64,000 nt of DNA from assembly GCA_902363555.1 (NCBI GenBank), contig CABJAM010000005.1, positions 484,635 to 548,634 on the forward strand, read 5' to 3'. This document shows positions 8,621-17,309 of this stretch, one piece after another (positions within the stretch are counted from its first letter, which is position 1; each line of letters begins with the position of its first letter). The notes below the pieces were generated by a model. The model searched no databases and was not told the DNA's origin. It saw only the letters and a list, made by a program, of their open reading frames with translations. Position numbers and translations under genes: made by a program. This DNA comes from Lachnospiraceae bacterium. GTDB taxonomy: Bacteria > Bacillota > Clostridia > Lachnospirales > Lachnospiraceae.

Positions 8621-9955
8621 ATGCCCTTCAATCCATTTGAAGAAAAACCCATTCCCATAGAAATGACCTACATGGACTGGAAAACCATGTATCCCAGGCC
8701 TTATAACAAAGAAACTACCGACCCGTACACCAAATGCCGCATTGTTCTTATGAACGGCACTGAGTTTGAGGCTCAGTGGTTCTCCCGCAATTTTTCCCGC
8801 CATTGTCCGGACAATGACCTGCGCCGCCAGTTGGCCATGATGCGCCGCACGGAACAGCAGCAGCAAAAACGCATCTCCTGCCTGAAACCAAAGGATGAAA
8901 CCATTTTAGAGCATACGATCACCTATGAGCAGCTCGCTGTGGATCTGACCGCCCGGCTGGCCCAAAAGGAAACCGACTGCGATGTGCGCAGCACCATGAA
9001 TTTTGCACTGTTGGAGGATTTCGACCATCTCTACCGCTATTCCAACCTTCTGGAAATGGAATATAACCGGGATGCAAAAAAACTTGTGGGCGGCTATACA
9101 GAAATCATGCCGGCAAGGCCCACCATCGCCGAGCACCGCTGCCCAAAGGACAGTATCAACCGGTACATCATAAATAAAAAAACATCCATACTTACTCAGC
9201 TCCAGGTCAATATTATCACCGCTGCCGAGCAGCAGACAATGAATTATTATATGAACGTGGCCCCACTCTACTGTAAATCCGATCATGGCCGCCGTCTATA
9301 TCAGGAAATCGGCATGATCGAGGAGCAGCACGTCAGTGAGTACGAAAGTCTTAAAGATACACGGGTCACCTGGCTGGAGGATCTGCTCATGCATGAATAT
9401 ACAGAATGTTATCTATATTATTCCTGCATGCAGTCTGAATGTGATCCATACATCCGCTGTATCTGGGAGGACTGCCTGACCCAGGAAATCTGCCATCTTC
9501 ATATGGCAAAGGATATGCTCCGCAAATACGAGCGCAAGGACTGGCAGCAGATCATCCCCTGCGGCACATTCCCGGAACTGCTCATACTTGGGCCCAACAT
9601 TGAGTACGTCCGAAGAATGATTGCAAAAACCACCGGCAACACCCGCCAGGAGGAGGATATTGTCTCCCTGAACAGTCTGAAAAAGGGCAATGAATTTTTC
9701 GTCTACCAGCAGATCGTCAATCACGATGTGCGCAGCGTTGCCAGCCACAATGTTATTGACAGGCATATTTGTGCCTTCGGAAAAGATTACCGATATCAGA
9801 CCGCGGAGCATCCAGTCGCATTACTGCGCTCCCGCACCTGCGATAATGTGACGCTGGCTCGGATTCCGTGTGAAACACCGGAAAAGCTGTCGGTAGCCGG
9901 AAAAACCTCCGATTGCGACGACAACAGCAATCCCTGTGACTGCGGCTGTTCGTAA
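8621..9955 (+). CDS. uncharacterised ferritin-like protein with Cys-rich tail
   Basis: A 444-residue soluble protein that I do not recognise by name. Several helices carry ferritin-like metal-ligand patterns: LEHTITYEQ (97-104), LLEDFDHLY (130-138), MIEEQHVSEYE (232-242), HEYTECY (258-264) and QEICHLHMA (288-296). At least two fit the ExxH ligand pattern of diiron four-helix bundles (E234..H237, E289..H292). The C-terminus ends SDCDDNSNPCDCGCS, a short Cys-rich tail. An AAGGAG site lies ten bases before the ATG. It is alone on the plus strand. A metal storage or oxidative-stress role is inference only. Confidence 0.6.
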   Translation: MPFNPFEEKPIPIEMTYMDWKTMYPRPYNKETTDPYTKCRIVLMNGTEFEAQWFSRNFSRHCPDNDLRRQLAMMRRTEQQQQKRISCLKPKDETILEHTITYEQLAVDLTARLAQKETDCDVRSTMNFALLEDFDHLYRYSNLLEMEYNRDAKKLVGGYTEIMPARPTIAEHRCPKDSINRYIINKKTSILTQLQVNIITAAEQQTMNYYMNVAPLYCKSDHGRRLYQEIGMIEEQHVSEYESLKDTRVTWLEDLLMHEYTECYLYYSCMQSECDPYIRCIWEDCLTQEICHLHMAKDMLRKYERKDWQQIIPCGTFPELLILGPNIEYVRRMIAKTTGNTRQEEDIVSLNSLKKGNEFFVYQQIVNHDVRSVASHNVIDRHICAFGKDYRYQTAEHPVALLRSRTCDNVTLARIPCETPEKLSVAGKTSDCDDNSNPCDCGCS

Positions 9956-10042
9956 ATGACGCCCCGAAAATTCCACGCGCACCGCGGCTGCTCCCCGCTG
10001 CCCCCGGCTGACGCCAGGGCGCGGCCGTAGCCATAAGGTCGC

Positions 10043-10125
10043 GCACCCGCCTCCGTTTCACTACGGCGCGTCGCGGCAGTCGCCGCAGAGGTGAGCTAGC
10101 TCCCCTCTGTGGCTCGTTGCTTCGC
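10043..10125. repeat. 83 bp structured hairpin repeat, one copy
   Basis: One unit running from ACCCGCCTCCGTTTCACTAC to GGCTCGTTGCTTCGC. Its base (GCGGCAGTCGCC with GGCTCGTTGCTTCGC) and tip (CAGAGGTGAGC with GCTCCCCTCTG) can pair. Close copies lie at 20357-20522 and 45056-45248, more distant relatives at 25806 and 51078. It immediately follows the T-tract of the lipoprotein terminator. Confidence 0.8.
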
Positions 10126-10127
10126 GC

Positions 10128-10182
10128 AAAAAAAGCTGCCGCACAGATCCGCGGGTATTTCCCCCGGGTCCGTGCGGCAGCT
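10128..10182 (-). terminator. rho-independent terminator of the DUF4358 lipoprotein gene
   Basis: On the minus strand AGCTGCCGCAC pairs with GTGCGGCAGCT, with an inner CCCGGGGG/CCCGCGG region, followed by seven T residues. It lies 27 bases after the lipoprotein stop codon. Confidence 0.85.
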
Positions 10183-10208
10183 CCTACGGCTGGCTTTGCA
10201 GGCACGCT

Positions 10209-10745
10209 CTATTTTCCACCAAGCACGGAATCAATCGCCTTGACGGCAATCTGATTCTGCTCTGCAGCATAATCCTTAGCGGCAGCTTCGCCCTGATCCA
10301 CCACATCATCCGGCATATCGCCCAGCATTATGAAAAACACATAATCGCCATTGCGGTACACCGTACTGCCATTAACCTTTCCAATGTTCATCGGGTAATT
10401 CATGGCATCGTTAATAAGATAATCACGATAGCTGTTCAAGGCCTTCTCCACCGCGTCGGCCTTGCTCTCATTGGCATGGACCGCAATAAAGGCATCCACC
10501 TGGACACTGATCATAGCCACCTCGCCATAGGCTTCCTTATACATATCCGTTGTCAACCCGTACTGCTGCTCAAGAGCTGTCGCATCCACCGTTCCCTGTG
10601 GGATATAGCTGTCGCCGTAAGCCTCCCGGACCTTATCTGCAATGTCCGTAAGGGATACATCCGGCTGTGCCTCCGTCTTTTTACAGGCAGTAAATACGGC
10701 CATACATACCAGACACAATGCTGCAATCTTCATAAATTTTTTCAT
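10209..10745 (-). CDS. DUF4358 lipoprotein
   Basis: A 178-residue exported lipoprotein. The N-terminus MKKFMKIAALCLVCMAVFTAC is a type II signal peptide with lipobox VFTAC, so the mature protein starts at Cys21 and would be lipidated through Lgt (encoded in this window). The remainder has the DUF4358 pattern: DIADKVREAYGDSYIP, a Leu-Tyr-Gly spacer, the EVAMISVQVDAFIAVHANESKADAVEKAL region and a YRNGDYVFFIM strand. The domain's function is unknown. A strong terminator follows, so it is likely a single-gene transcript. Confidence 0.85.
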   Translation of the reverse strand: MKKFMKIAALCLVCMAVFTACKKTEAQPDVSLTDIADKVREAYGDSYIPQGTVDATALEQQYGLTTDMYKEAYGEVAMISVQVDAFIAVHANESKADAVEKALNSYRDYLINDAMNYPMNIGKVNGSTVYRNGDYVFFIMLGDMPDDVVDQGEAAAKDYAAEQNQIAVKAIDSVLGGK

Positions 10746-10872
10746 GTAAGCTTCTCCTTAAATGTTTTTTTGCAGTAACAGTACAAAAAAGTAAAACTGT
10801 TACACTTTTTGTTAGCATTAACGCTTTCCAGGGAAATATACCCTGACGCGCGCAGCGCGCCCATGCGCAGCA

Positions 10873-11436
10873 TTAATCCTGTTCGATAACACGCACAACA
10901 CGGGCTGGATTTCCCACGGCCAGTGCATTATCCGGAATATCGGAAACGACGACGCTGCCGGCTCCGATGACCGCATTATCGCCAATCGTAACGCCCGGAA
11001 GGACGACGCAGTTACCGCCGAACCATACATTATCACCGATATGCACCGCGCTTCCCTGAGCCACCCCGCTGACTCTCGCCTTTGCCTTAATAGGGTGATT
11101 TACCGCATAAATACATGTTTTTGGTCCCATCAGACAGTTATCGCCGATATAGATCGGCGCCGCATCCAGCATAACACAATCAAAGTTCGCGAAAAAGTTT
11201 TTACCCAGAAAAATATTATAGCCATAGTCGCATTTAAACGGCGGCTTAATAAATATCTTATCGTCACATGCGCCAAAAAGCGACTTCAGCAGCTCCAGCC
11301 GACGGGCCGGCTCCTCCTCCGTCGTATTATTATAAAGGGAGGCCAGTGTGCGGGCCCTCTTTTTATCCGCCATAAGTTGTGGGTCGCCGGTCATATAAAC
11401 CTCGCCGTCGGTCATCTTCTGTCGTTCTGTCTTCAT
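10873..11436 (-). CDS. sugar O-acetyltransferase (maltose/galactoside type)
   Basis: A 187-residue left-handed beta-helix acetyltransferase of the Maa/LacA type. The N-terminal Mac domain (MTDGEVYMTGDPQLMADKKR) is followed by hexapeptide repeats (about 55-185) with the catalytic His in YAVNHPI and the acetyl-CoA loop GDNVWFGGNCVVLPGV. It would acetylate sugar hydroxyls such as maltose or glucose. I start at 11436 (MKTERQKM), just after GGTTGGAGAA, and not at 11469, which has no ribosome binding site. It is divergent from the PAP2 gene. Confidence 0.9.
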   Translation of the reverse strand: MKTERQKMTDGEVYMTGDPQLMADKKRARTLASLYNNTTEEEPARRLELLKSLFGACDDKIFIKPPFKCDYGYNIFLGKNFFANFDCVMLDAAPIYIGDNCLMGPKTCIYAVNHPIKAKARVSGVAQGSAVHIGDNVWFGGNCVVLPGVTIGDNAVIGAGSVVVSDIPDNALAVGNPARVVRVIEQD

Positions 11437-11727
11437 TTCTCCAACCTCTTTGTCCATCATTTTGTGCAACCGCTTATAATTTGCCAGAGATTTCCCCGGA
11501 GCATGTTTGGAAGTTCCCGGCCACTTTTATTATAAAGAAAACCCTGACAACCTGCAAGGAAAAGTTTATAAAATGGCGTGTTCATAAAACAGTTCAGACA
11601 AATCTGCGCATTTACTGCACAGGCCCGTACATTACGTGTTCATAGAAGTTTTAATATTCTTCAGAATATTTTTATGGATTATTTTTTAAATATGTACTAT
11701 AATGGCAGTTGTCAAAGGAGGCAGGTT

Positions 11728-12459
11728 ATGAAAACAATTAAATCGTGGTTTTTATCACACAAATATTGTCTTGTGTTACTATATTTTATCCCTTACTCAT
11801 TGTCCTATTTCCTTCTTGGGAATTATCGGACACCTGTGGCGGATATCCACTGCACACTGGATGACATGATCCCATTTAACGAATACTTTGTGATCCCTTA
11901 TGTTTTATGGTACTTATATGTGGCCTTCGCCATCGTATTTCTGCTGTTTAAGGATAAAAAGGAATTTTTGCAGTACTGTGCTTTTTTATTTGGAGGTACA
12001 ACCGTCTGCCTGATCATTTTCCTTATATTCCCCACTTCCGTCGCTTTCCGCCCGGAAGTTACAGGCACCAACTTTTTCACAAAAGTAATCGCTTTCCTGT
12101 TTACCATGGATAATCCCACAAATGTATGCCCGTCCATACATGTATACGCGGCACTGGTCACCCATATCGCCATTGTCCGCAGTGCTTTTATCAAAAAATC
12201 ACCGTGGATTCACGGCAGCTCACTGCTCTTTGCATTTTCCGTCTGTCTGGCCACCGTATTCTTAAAACAGCACTCGGTCATCGACGGATTTGCCGCCGCG
12301 ATTCTCTGCTTTGTTATGTACATTGTTGTCTATCGTATTGACTGGCAGGCCATCTTCAAAAATAAAGAGGCCGCAAAAGCTTTGCCCACAAAATTAAAAC
12401 AAACGCCGGTGATCCATGCAAAAGGCGCTTCAAAGCTCCGCAAAACCCCGGAGATTTAA
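11728..12459 (+). CDS. PAP2-superfamily membrane phosphatase
   Basis: A 243-residue integral membrane protein with about six hydrophobic segments. It carries the PAP2 core motifs CPSIHVYAA (about 135) and FLKQHSVIDG (about 178), which include the catalytic His residues of lipid phosphatases. The first motif of the superfamily (KxxxxxxRP) is not clearly present, as in the inositolphosphotransferase-like branch. It likely acts on a phosphorylated lipid at the membrane. I start at 11728 because AAAGGAGG lies eight bases upstream; the longer frame from 11578 has no support. A strong terminator follows. Confidence 0.8.
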   Translation: MKTIKSWFLSHKYCLVLLYFIPYSLSYFLLGNYRTPVADIHCTLDDMIPFNEYFVIPYVLWYLYVAFAIVFLLFKDKKEFLQYCAFLFGGTTVCLIIFLIFPTSVAFRPEVTGTNFFTKVIAFLFTMDNPTNVCPSIHVYAALVTHIAIVRSAFIKKSPWIHGSSLLFAFSVCLATVFLKQHSVIDGFAAAILCFVMYIVVYRIDWQAIFKNKEAAKALPTKLKQTPVIHAKGASKLRKTPEI

Positions 12460-12518
12460 AAATAGCGAAGGCGTCTTTGCTGCGATGAGTGCAGCAGCTG
12501 TTATCCACGCCAATAAAC

Positions 12519-12561
12519 GCCGCTCCACGAAGTATTTATTATTCGTGGAGCGGCTGTTTTT
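12519..12561. terminator. rho-independent terminator between convergent genes
   Basis: GCCGCTCCACGAA and TTCGTGGAGCGGC are perfect 13-base arms around an AT-rich loop, followed by TGTTTTTA on the plus strand. It ends the PAP2 transcript and may also block readthrough from the opposing ATPase gene. Confidence 0.9.
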
Positions 12562-12613
12562 ATAATATTGCCAAATTTTAATATCGCCGCTTTTATAACG
12601 CTGCTTTTAATTC

Positions 12614-15355
12614 TCACGTTTTAGACGCCTGCCGGGCCTTCCTGGACGTTTCTTTCTCACCACGTCCGCCGGGAATACGTACAAGAAGCAGTTCGTGGGC
12701 GATCAGCGGCATGGCTGCCAGAAAAATGAGCAGCCCCCACTCAGAAAGCTCCAGCTTCACCGTTCCAAAGGCTTTGATCAGCCATGGGATTTCGGTAACA
12801 ATGATCTGTAAAAAAATACCCAGCCCGAAGGCACCGATCATAAGACGGTTTTCCAGGTGATTCATGCGGAAAAAGGATTTTTCCACATTGCGCATGCCTA
12901 TGGCATGAAAGAGCTGTGACATCCCAAGCACTGTAAAGGCATAGGTCTGGCAGCGCCCCAGCAGCACATTGTCCGCAAGGAGCGCCGACACCGAGGCCAC
13001 GGTCACCGGCGTACCGGACGCCCTTAACATACCATAAGGGATCATTAAAAAGGCGGCCAGGCTGATCAGGGCGATCAGGCAGCCGTAAAACAGCGTACAA
13101 AACATCCCCCCGTGGGCAAAAAGACTCTCCGAAGCATTTCTGGGCGGGCGGCGCATCAGCGCCTTTGTATCGTTTTTATCCACGCCGAGAGCCAATGCCG
13201 GCAGAGAATCCGTAATGAGATTGATCCATAAAATATGACTGGCCTTTAACGGCGTTCCAAGCCCCAGGATCACAGCCGCAAACATGGTAATGATCTCGCC
13301 GAAATTTGAGGAAAGCAAAAATAAAATAGCCTTTTTAATATTGCCATAAATCCCCCGGCCCTCCTCAATCGCTTTCTTGATCGTAGCGAAATTGTCGTCA
13401 GCCAGGATCATATCCGATGCGCTGCGCGCCGTATCGGTTCCATTTTTGCCCATGGCTATGCCAATATCCGCAGCCTTGAGCGCCGGTGCGTCATTGACGC
13501 CGTCACCGGTCATAGCCACGATATTTCCCCGGGCCTTCAACAACTGGACTATGCGGACCTTGTGCTCAGGGGAAACTCTGGCAAACACGGAAATCCGGTC
13601 GATGATCTTCGCCAGCGCCGTATCATCCATGGCCTCCAACTGGCTTCCTGTCATACATTCTTCTCTGGATTTAGCAATCCCCAAGGGTCTGGCAATGGCC
13701 AGCGCAGTATCCGCATGATCCCCGGTGATCATTACCGTGCGGACCCCGGCCCGTTTAAATTCCTCCACCGCTGTTTTTGTTTCCGGCCTTGGTGGGTCTA
13801 TCATCCCCACCATCCCCACAAATATCAGATCATTTTCATCATTATTTCCCACTTTAATACTATTTTCTTTTTTATCCGCGCCTGTTCCCCCACCCAGATA
13901 CTCTTTATAAGCCAGCGCCAAGACCCGGAGCGCCTGCAGGGACATCTGCTCCATCGCCGCGGTAATCTTCTGCCGGTCGTAGTTTTCCAAAGGCCTTACC
14001 CGCCCCCGGCTTAATATATACCTGCACCGCCCAAGCAGCACATCGCAGGAGCCCTTTGTAAATCCCAGCACCTTCCCGTCCACAGGGTGGAGTGTTGTCA
14101 TCATCTTTCGTGTGGAGTCAAAGGGAAGTTCTCCGATTCTTGGGCAGCTTTCCTCAGCAGCCGCTTTCAATAATCCCTGACTGGCCGCCATATCCACCAG
14201 GGCCAGCTCCGTCGGGTCACCCAGCCGTTCATTTCCCGAAATCCAGGCGTCATTACAGAGCAGAAAACCGCGGTAAAATAATGGGTAAGCGGCCGGCGGC
14301 ATTTGGCCGATATCCTGTACCTGCATTTCCGCAAAGCCCTTGACAACCGTCATCTGATTTTGCGTCAGCGTTCCGGTCTTATCGGAGCAGACCACATTGA
14401 CCGCGCCAAGCGTTTCCACACAGGGCAGGCGGCGGATGATGGTGCGCACCTTAACCATTCGGGAGACACTCAGTGCAAGCACAATCGTCACAATCGCTGG
14501 AAGCCCTTCGGGAACAGCAGCTACCGCCAGTGAAATGGCGGTCATAAGCATTTCCGGAATATTTCGCTTTTGCAGCACCGCGATAATAAACAGGACGACG
14601 CACAGCCCCACGGCCAGAATGCTCAAAAGCCGACCCAGGTCCCCCAGGCGCTTTTGCAGCGGTGTGGCCTCAGTGTGCGTATGATGGATCAGCCCGGCTA
14701 TATGACCGATCTGTGTCTCCATTCCGGTGGCAATGACGATGCCCACTCCGTGGCCCGCGGTAACGCCCGTGGACATATAGGCTATATTTTTGCAATCGCC
14801 CGGCGGCAGCTCCTTCTCCGAGAGGAAAAGCGCGTCCTTTTCCACCGGCACCGATTCCCCGGTCAGCGCCGATTCATCCACCTTAAAGCTGCCGGTGGAT
14901 ACAAGGCGCACATCCGCAGGGATCTGATCGCCGGCCGATAGCTTTACCACATCCCCGGGCACCAGTTCCCGGGCTTCGATCCGGCGAAAGCTTCCATCCC
15001 GCAGCACCAGCGCATGGGGGCTGGACAGCCGTTTTAAGGCTTCCATGGCCTTCTGCGCTTTCCCCTGCTGGATCACGCCTACGATACAATTCATAGCCAC
15101 CACGATCAGAATGATAAATGTATCACTGACCTCTTTTAAAAACAGCGAGGCGGCGGCAGCTACCAGCAGCACGTAGATCAGCGGGTCATTCAGTTGATCA
15201 AAGATCATGGAAAAGACCGACAGCTTTTCATCATCCTGCAATTCATTGGGGCCGGCCTTGTCAAGCCGCCCGCGCGCATCCTTTTGCGTAAGTCCGTTTT
15301 TTATATCTGTGTGAAAATCCGTGGCAGTCTGCCGGACAGTCCGTTTTTCATACAC
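12614..15355 (-). CDS. PacL-like P-type calcium/cation-transporting ATPase
   Basis: A 913-residue P2A-type pump, the full length for the family. The actuator loop motif TGES is at about 165. The membrane motif PEGLP (about 282) in TM4 is typical of Ca2+ pumps. The phosphorylation site is DKTGTLT (Asp325), followed by KGSCDVLL, MITGDH and TGDGVNDAPALKAADIG. It would export Ca2+ (or Mn2+) from the cytoplasm. I use GTG at 15355: AAGGAGG lies eight bases upstream inside the longer frame that begins at ATG 15382. Its leader contains a strong terminator (15411-15453) and a large inverted repeat, so expression may depend on antitermination or on a promoter between them. Confidence 0.9.
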   Translation of the reverse strand: MYEKRTVRQTATDFHTDIKNGLTQKDARGRLDKAGPNELQDDEKLSVFSMIFDQLNDPLIYVLLVAAAASLFLKEVSDTFIILIVVAMNCIVGVIQQGKAQKAMEALKRLSSPHALVLRDGSFRRIEARELVPGDVVKLSAGDQIPADVRLVSTGSFKVDESALTGESVPVEKDALFLSEKELPPGDCKNIAYMSTGVTAGHGVGIVIATGMETQIGHIAGLIHHTHTEATPLQKRLGDLGRLLSILAVGLCVVLFIIAVLQKRNIPEMLMTAISLAVAAVPEGLPAIVTIVLALSVSRMVKVRTIIRRLPCVETLGAVNVVCSDKTGTLTQNQMTVVKGFAEMQVQDIGQMPPAAYPLFYRGFLLCNDAWISGNERLGDPTELALVDMAASQGLLKAAAEESCPRIGELPFDSTRKMMTTLHPVDGKVLGFTKGSCDVLLGRCRYILSRGRVRPLENYDRQKITAAMEQMSLQALRVLALAYKEYLGGGTGADKKENSIKVGNNDENDLIFVGMVGMIDPPRPETKTAVEEFKRAGVRTVMITGDHADTALAIARPLGIAKSREECMTGSQLEAMDDTALAKIIDRISVFARVSPEHKVRIVQLLKARGNIVAMTGDGVNDAPALKAADIGIAMGKNGTDTARSASDMILADDNFATIKKAIEEGRGIYGNIKKAILFLLSSNFGEIITMFAAVILGLGTPLKASHILWINLITDSLPALALGVDKNDTKALMRRPPRNASESLFAHGGMFCTLFYGCLIALISLAAFLMIPYGMLRASGTPVTVASVSALLADNVLLGRCQTYAFTVLGMSQLFHAIGMRNVEKSFFRMNHLENRLMIGAFGLGIFLQIIVTEIPWLIKAFGTVKLELSEWGLLIFLAAMPLIAHELLLVRIPGGRGEKETSRKARQASKT

Positions 15356-15410
15356 CTTAACTACCTCCTTGTCCTGTCTCAATATATGAAAGCCGTTCCT
15401 GCCTTATACC

Positions 15411-15453
15411 AAAAAAAGGATGAATCCGTGGCATTTTGCCGGAGTTCATCCTT
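15411..15453 (-). terminator. strong terminator or attenuator upstream of the ATPase gene
   Basis: On the minus strand AAGGATGAA and TTCATCCTT enclose an inner TCCG/CGGA stem and are followed by eight T residues. It lies about 55 bases before the ATPase start codon. It either ends transcription from the zinc-ribbon gene and the inverted-repeat element, or works as an attenuator of the ATPase. Confidence 0.8.
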
Positions 15454-15499
15454 CTTACTTTTGTAGCTGGTTTTACGCAGCCGTTTAATTTCTCTGGAA

Positions 15500-15901
15500 G
15501 TTCTTTCTCAGGTTCGGGTACCGGCGCGGTCGGCCTGTGACTCCGGAACTGCTTTCCCTGGGCTGGGAGCACACCTTGGCGACTCGGTCTGTGCCCCTTT
15601 GGAAAAGGCTTACGCAGGGTTTTAGTAAGACTTAGGTTAAAAAGGCACTCAATCGGGGTCAGAATCCGGGCTTACAAAGCCGGATTCTGAGGGCCAAGTT
15701 CAGCCAAAGTCATAAAGAGTTTGGATGAACATTGGCCCGGTGCCCCGAATGAGCGCCTTTTTAACCTTAGCCGAACTTAAGCCCGGAGATGGTCTTTTCC
15801 AAAGGGGCACAGACCGAATCGCCAAGGTGTGCTCCCAGCCCAGGGAAAGCAGTTCCGGAGTCACAAATCGGCCGCGCCGGTACCCGAACCTGAGAAAGAA
15901 C
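15500..15901. repeat. 402 bp inverted-repeat element (possible MITE or structured RNA)
   Basis: The two ends are nearly identical inverted arms of about 108 bases: each reads GTTCTTTCTCAGGTTCGGGT inward and continues through GTGACTCCGGAACTGC to CTGTGCCCCTTTGGAAAAG. An inner inverted pair (GGTTAAAAAGGC with a match near 15758) and a small central hairpin (CAGAATCCGG/CCGGATTCTG) follow. No plausible transposase or protein is encoded. No clear target-site duplication is visible. It fills the gap between the zinc-ribbon and ATPase genes. Confidence 0.85.
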
Positions 15902-15918
15902 CTCTCCAATTTACGCAT

Positions 15919-16329
15919 TTATGCCTTTTTTACAAACTTTGTCTGACACTTTGGGCAGCTTATCTCGATTTTTCCCTTGCCCTTGGGTATCCGGATTTTT
16001 TGTTTACACTGGGGGCATGTGAATATCCTGTAATCCTTCCGCTGTTCCAGTATATACTTCTCTTTGCCAAATCTGCGGCGAATACCAGCGGTCAACTGAT
16101 AATACTTCTGATTTTCCGCATACCGTTTAGCGCGGTTTTTAGAAAAAGCCCGAACATAGCCCAGCACAACGATCACCAGCCCGATCAGGTACAAAATATT
16201 TCCCACGATGGCTGGCCGTCGGAAAAATGCGGCAATAATAAGAACGATCAGACCAAAAATCATCATAAATCTGGATAGCTGATCCACACCATAACGCCCC
16301 TGCATAAACCGGACTAATTTTTCTCTCAT
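15919..16329 (-). CDS. small membrane protein with C-terminal zinc ribbon
   Basis: A 136-residue protein with two adjacent membrane segments (about 20-62), a basic middle part, and a C-terminal zinc ribbon formed by CPQC and CPKC (about 107-128) in TCPQCKQKIRIPKGKGKIEI. The ribbon would face the cytoplasm. Such proteins are widespread in Clostridia and uncharacterised. It follows the YesL gene on the same strand but is separated from it by a terminator. Confidence 0.75.
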   Translation of the reverse strand: MREKLVRFMQGRYGVDQLSRFMMIFGLIVLIIAAFFRRPAIVGNILYLIGLVIVVLGYVRAFSKNRAKRYAENQKYYQLTAGIRRRFGKEKYILEQRKDYRIFTCPQCKQKIRIPKGKGKIEISCPKCQTKFVKKA

Positions 16330-16366
16330 AAAACGATAACCTCCAAATTAAAATACTAAAAATGAA

Positions 16367-16430
16367 ACCCGGAGCAATTCCAAAGCGGGGCGGTGTTCAT
16401 GGAACAGCCTTAACGCTTTGAGCTCCGGGT
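16367..16430 (-). terminator. terminator after the YesL-family gene
   Basis: ACCCGGAGC and GCTCCGGGT form the base of a long stem with an inner CAAAGCG/CGCTTTG pair. The minus strand then reads TTTCATTTTT. Confidence 0.75.
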
Positions 16431-16439
16431 CGGTTGATC

Positions 16440-17093
16440 TTATAGGTACTCTTTCCCGTTGAGCTTCTGTTCTCTATCTTTATCTTCATCACTCATATAG
16501 CGCACAAAAACACGCTCGAAAATGAATGTACAGACGAGTGCTCCCAAAGTCGGCATGAAAAGCAGGGCAATAGGAACGAGCCACATCAGAAATCCGGTAA
16601 TAAGAACCACAAGGGCAGCCAGGATCGTCATCGGTAAATGACGCACCATCATATAAAGACAGTTTTTGATCACACTCTTAAACGGCGCGGAAAATCTGGC
16701 CACATACGGAAAAATATACATAACGATCAATAAAACAACTACCATAAGGACATAGAAAAATACCTTCGCCGCGAATGCAAACGAACTGTCTTTCAATAAC
16801 AGATCCACAATCTGGGCATCGTTATAAAGGATTAAGGCGATCACTCCGAATATGAGCCATAACAGCGTGGACTGCTTAAAGGACGACTTAAAGCCCTTCC
16901 AGAACTGCTGCCATACATAACCGCGTCCGTTACGTATTGTTTTGTTTGCTGTGTAATAAAGTGCTGATGTCGATGCGCCCAGCGTAATGAGCGGGATTGA
17001 AAAAATCACCCACAAAATACTTAAAAAGATGCAGTCGATCACTTTATTAATACCCTGCATCAGAGGGTTGTCCAAGCTGAATATACCACCCAT
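16440..17093 (-). CDS. YesL family (DUF624) membrane protein
   Basis: A 217-residue protein with five or six hydrophobic segments. The N-terminal pattern (FSLDNPLMQGINKVIDCIFL, then IPLITLGASTSALYYTANK) is the hallmark of the DUF624/YesL family, which is usually found near carbohydrate ABC transporters and glycoside hydrolases. Here no transporter is adjacent. The C-terminus is charged and cytoplasmic. Function is unknown. Confidence 0.88.
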   Translation of the reverse strand: MGGIFSLDNPLMQGINKVIDCIFLSILWVIFSIPLITLGASTSALYYTANKTIRNGRGYVWQQFWKGFKSSFKQSTLLWLIFGVIALILYNDAQIVDLLLKDSSFAFAAKVFFYVLMVVVLLIVMYIFPYVARFSAPFKSVIKNCLYMMVRHLPMTILAALVVLITGFLMWLVPIALLFMPTLGALVCTFIFERVFVRYMSDEDKDREQKLNGKEYL

Positions 17094-17241
17094 AGTCGAT
17101 TAATCCCCTTTGCTATTCAATCATTTTTTCTTGTACAATGTACGGTCGCAGCAGCACTGACGTAACAAACCGCTCCTCGGAACGGTTACGCACGGACGAT
17201 CATGCTTCATGCGCACTGCCTACGTGACATTATACATTAAT

Positions 17242-17276
17242 AAAGCGCGGATTTCAAGGAAACCCGCGCTTTTTAT
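17242..17276. terminator. bidirectional hairpin terminator
   Basis: AAAGCGCGG and CCGCGCTTT with a 13-base loop, followed by TTTTTA on the plus strand. It lies downstream of the minus-strand gap between the YesL gene and the lipoprotein gene, and may isolate YesL. Confidence 0.65.
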
Positions 17277-17309
17277 TTAATTTTAATATTTAGCCAGGCT
17301 CCGCCCTCA

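Noticed and set aside
15357..15918. Short open frames in both arms of the inverted repeat that share MLPAQGKQFRSH
   Set aside because: They match only because the DNA arms are inverted copies; there is no conserved protein signal or proper start.
15383..15918. yybP-ykoY manganese or NiCo riboswitch ahead of the ATPase gene
   Set aside because: I looked for the conserved core motifs of these riboswitches and did not find them; only the inverted repeat and a terminator are visible.
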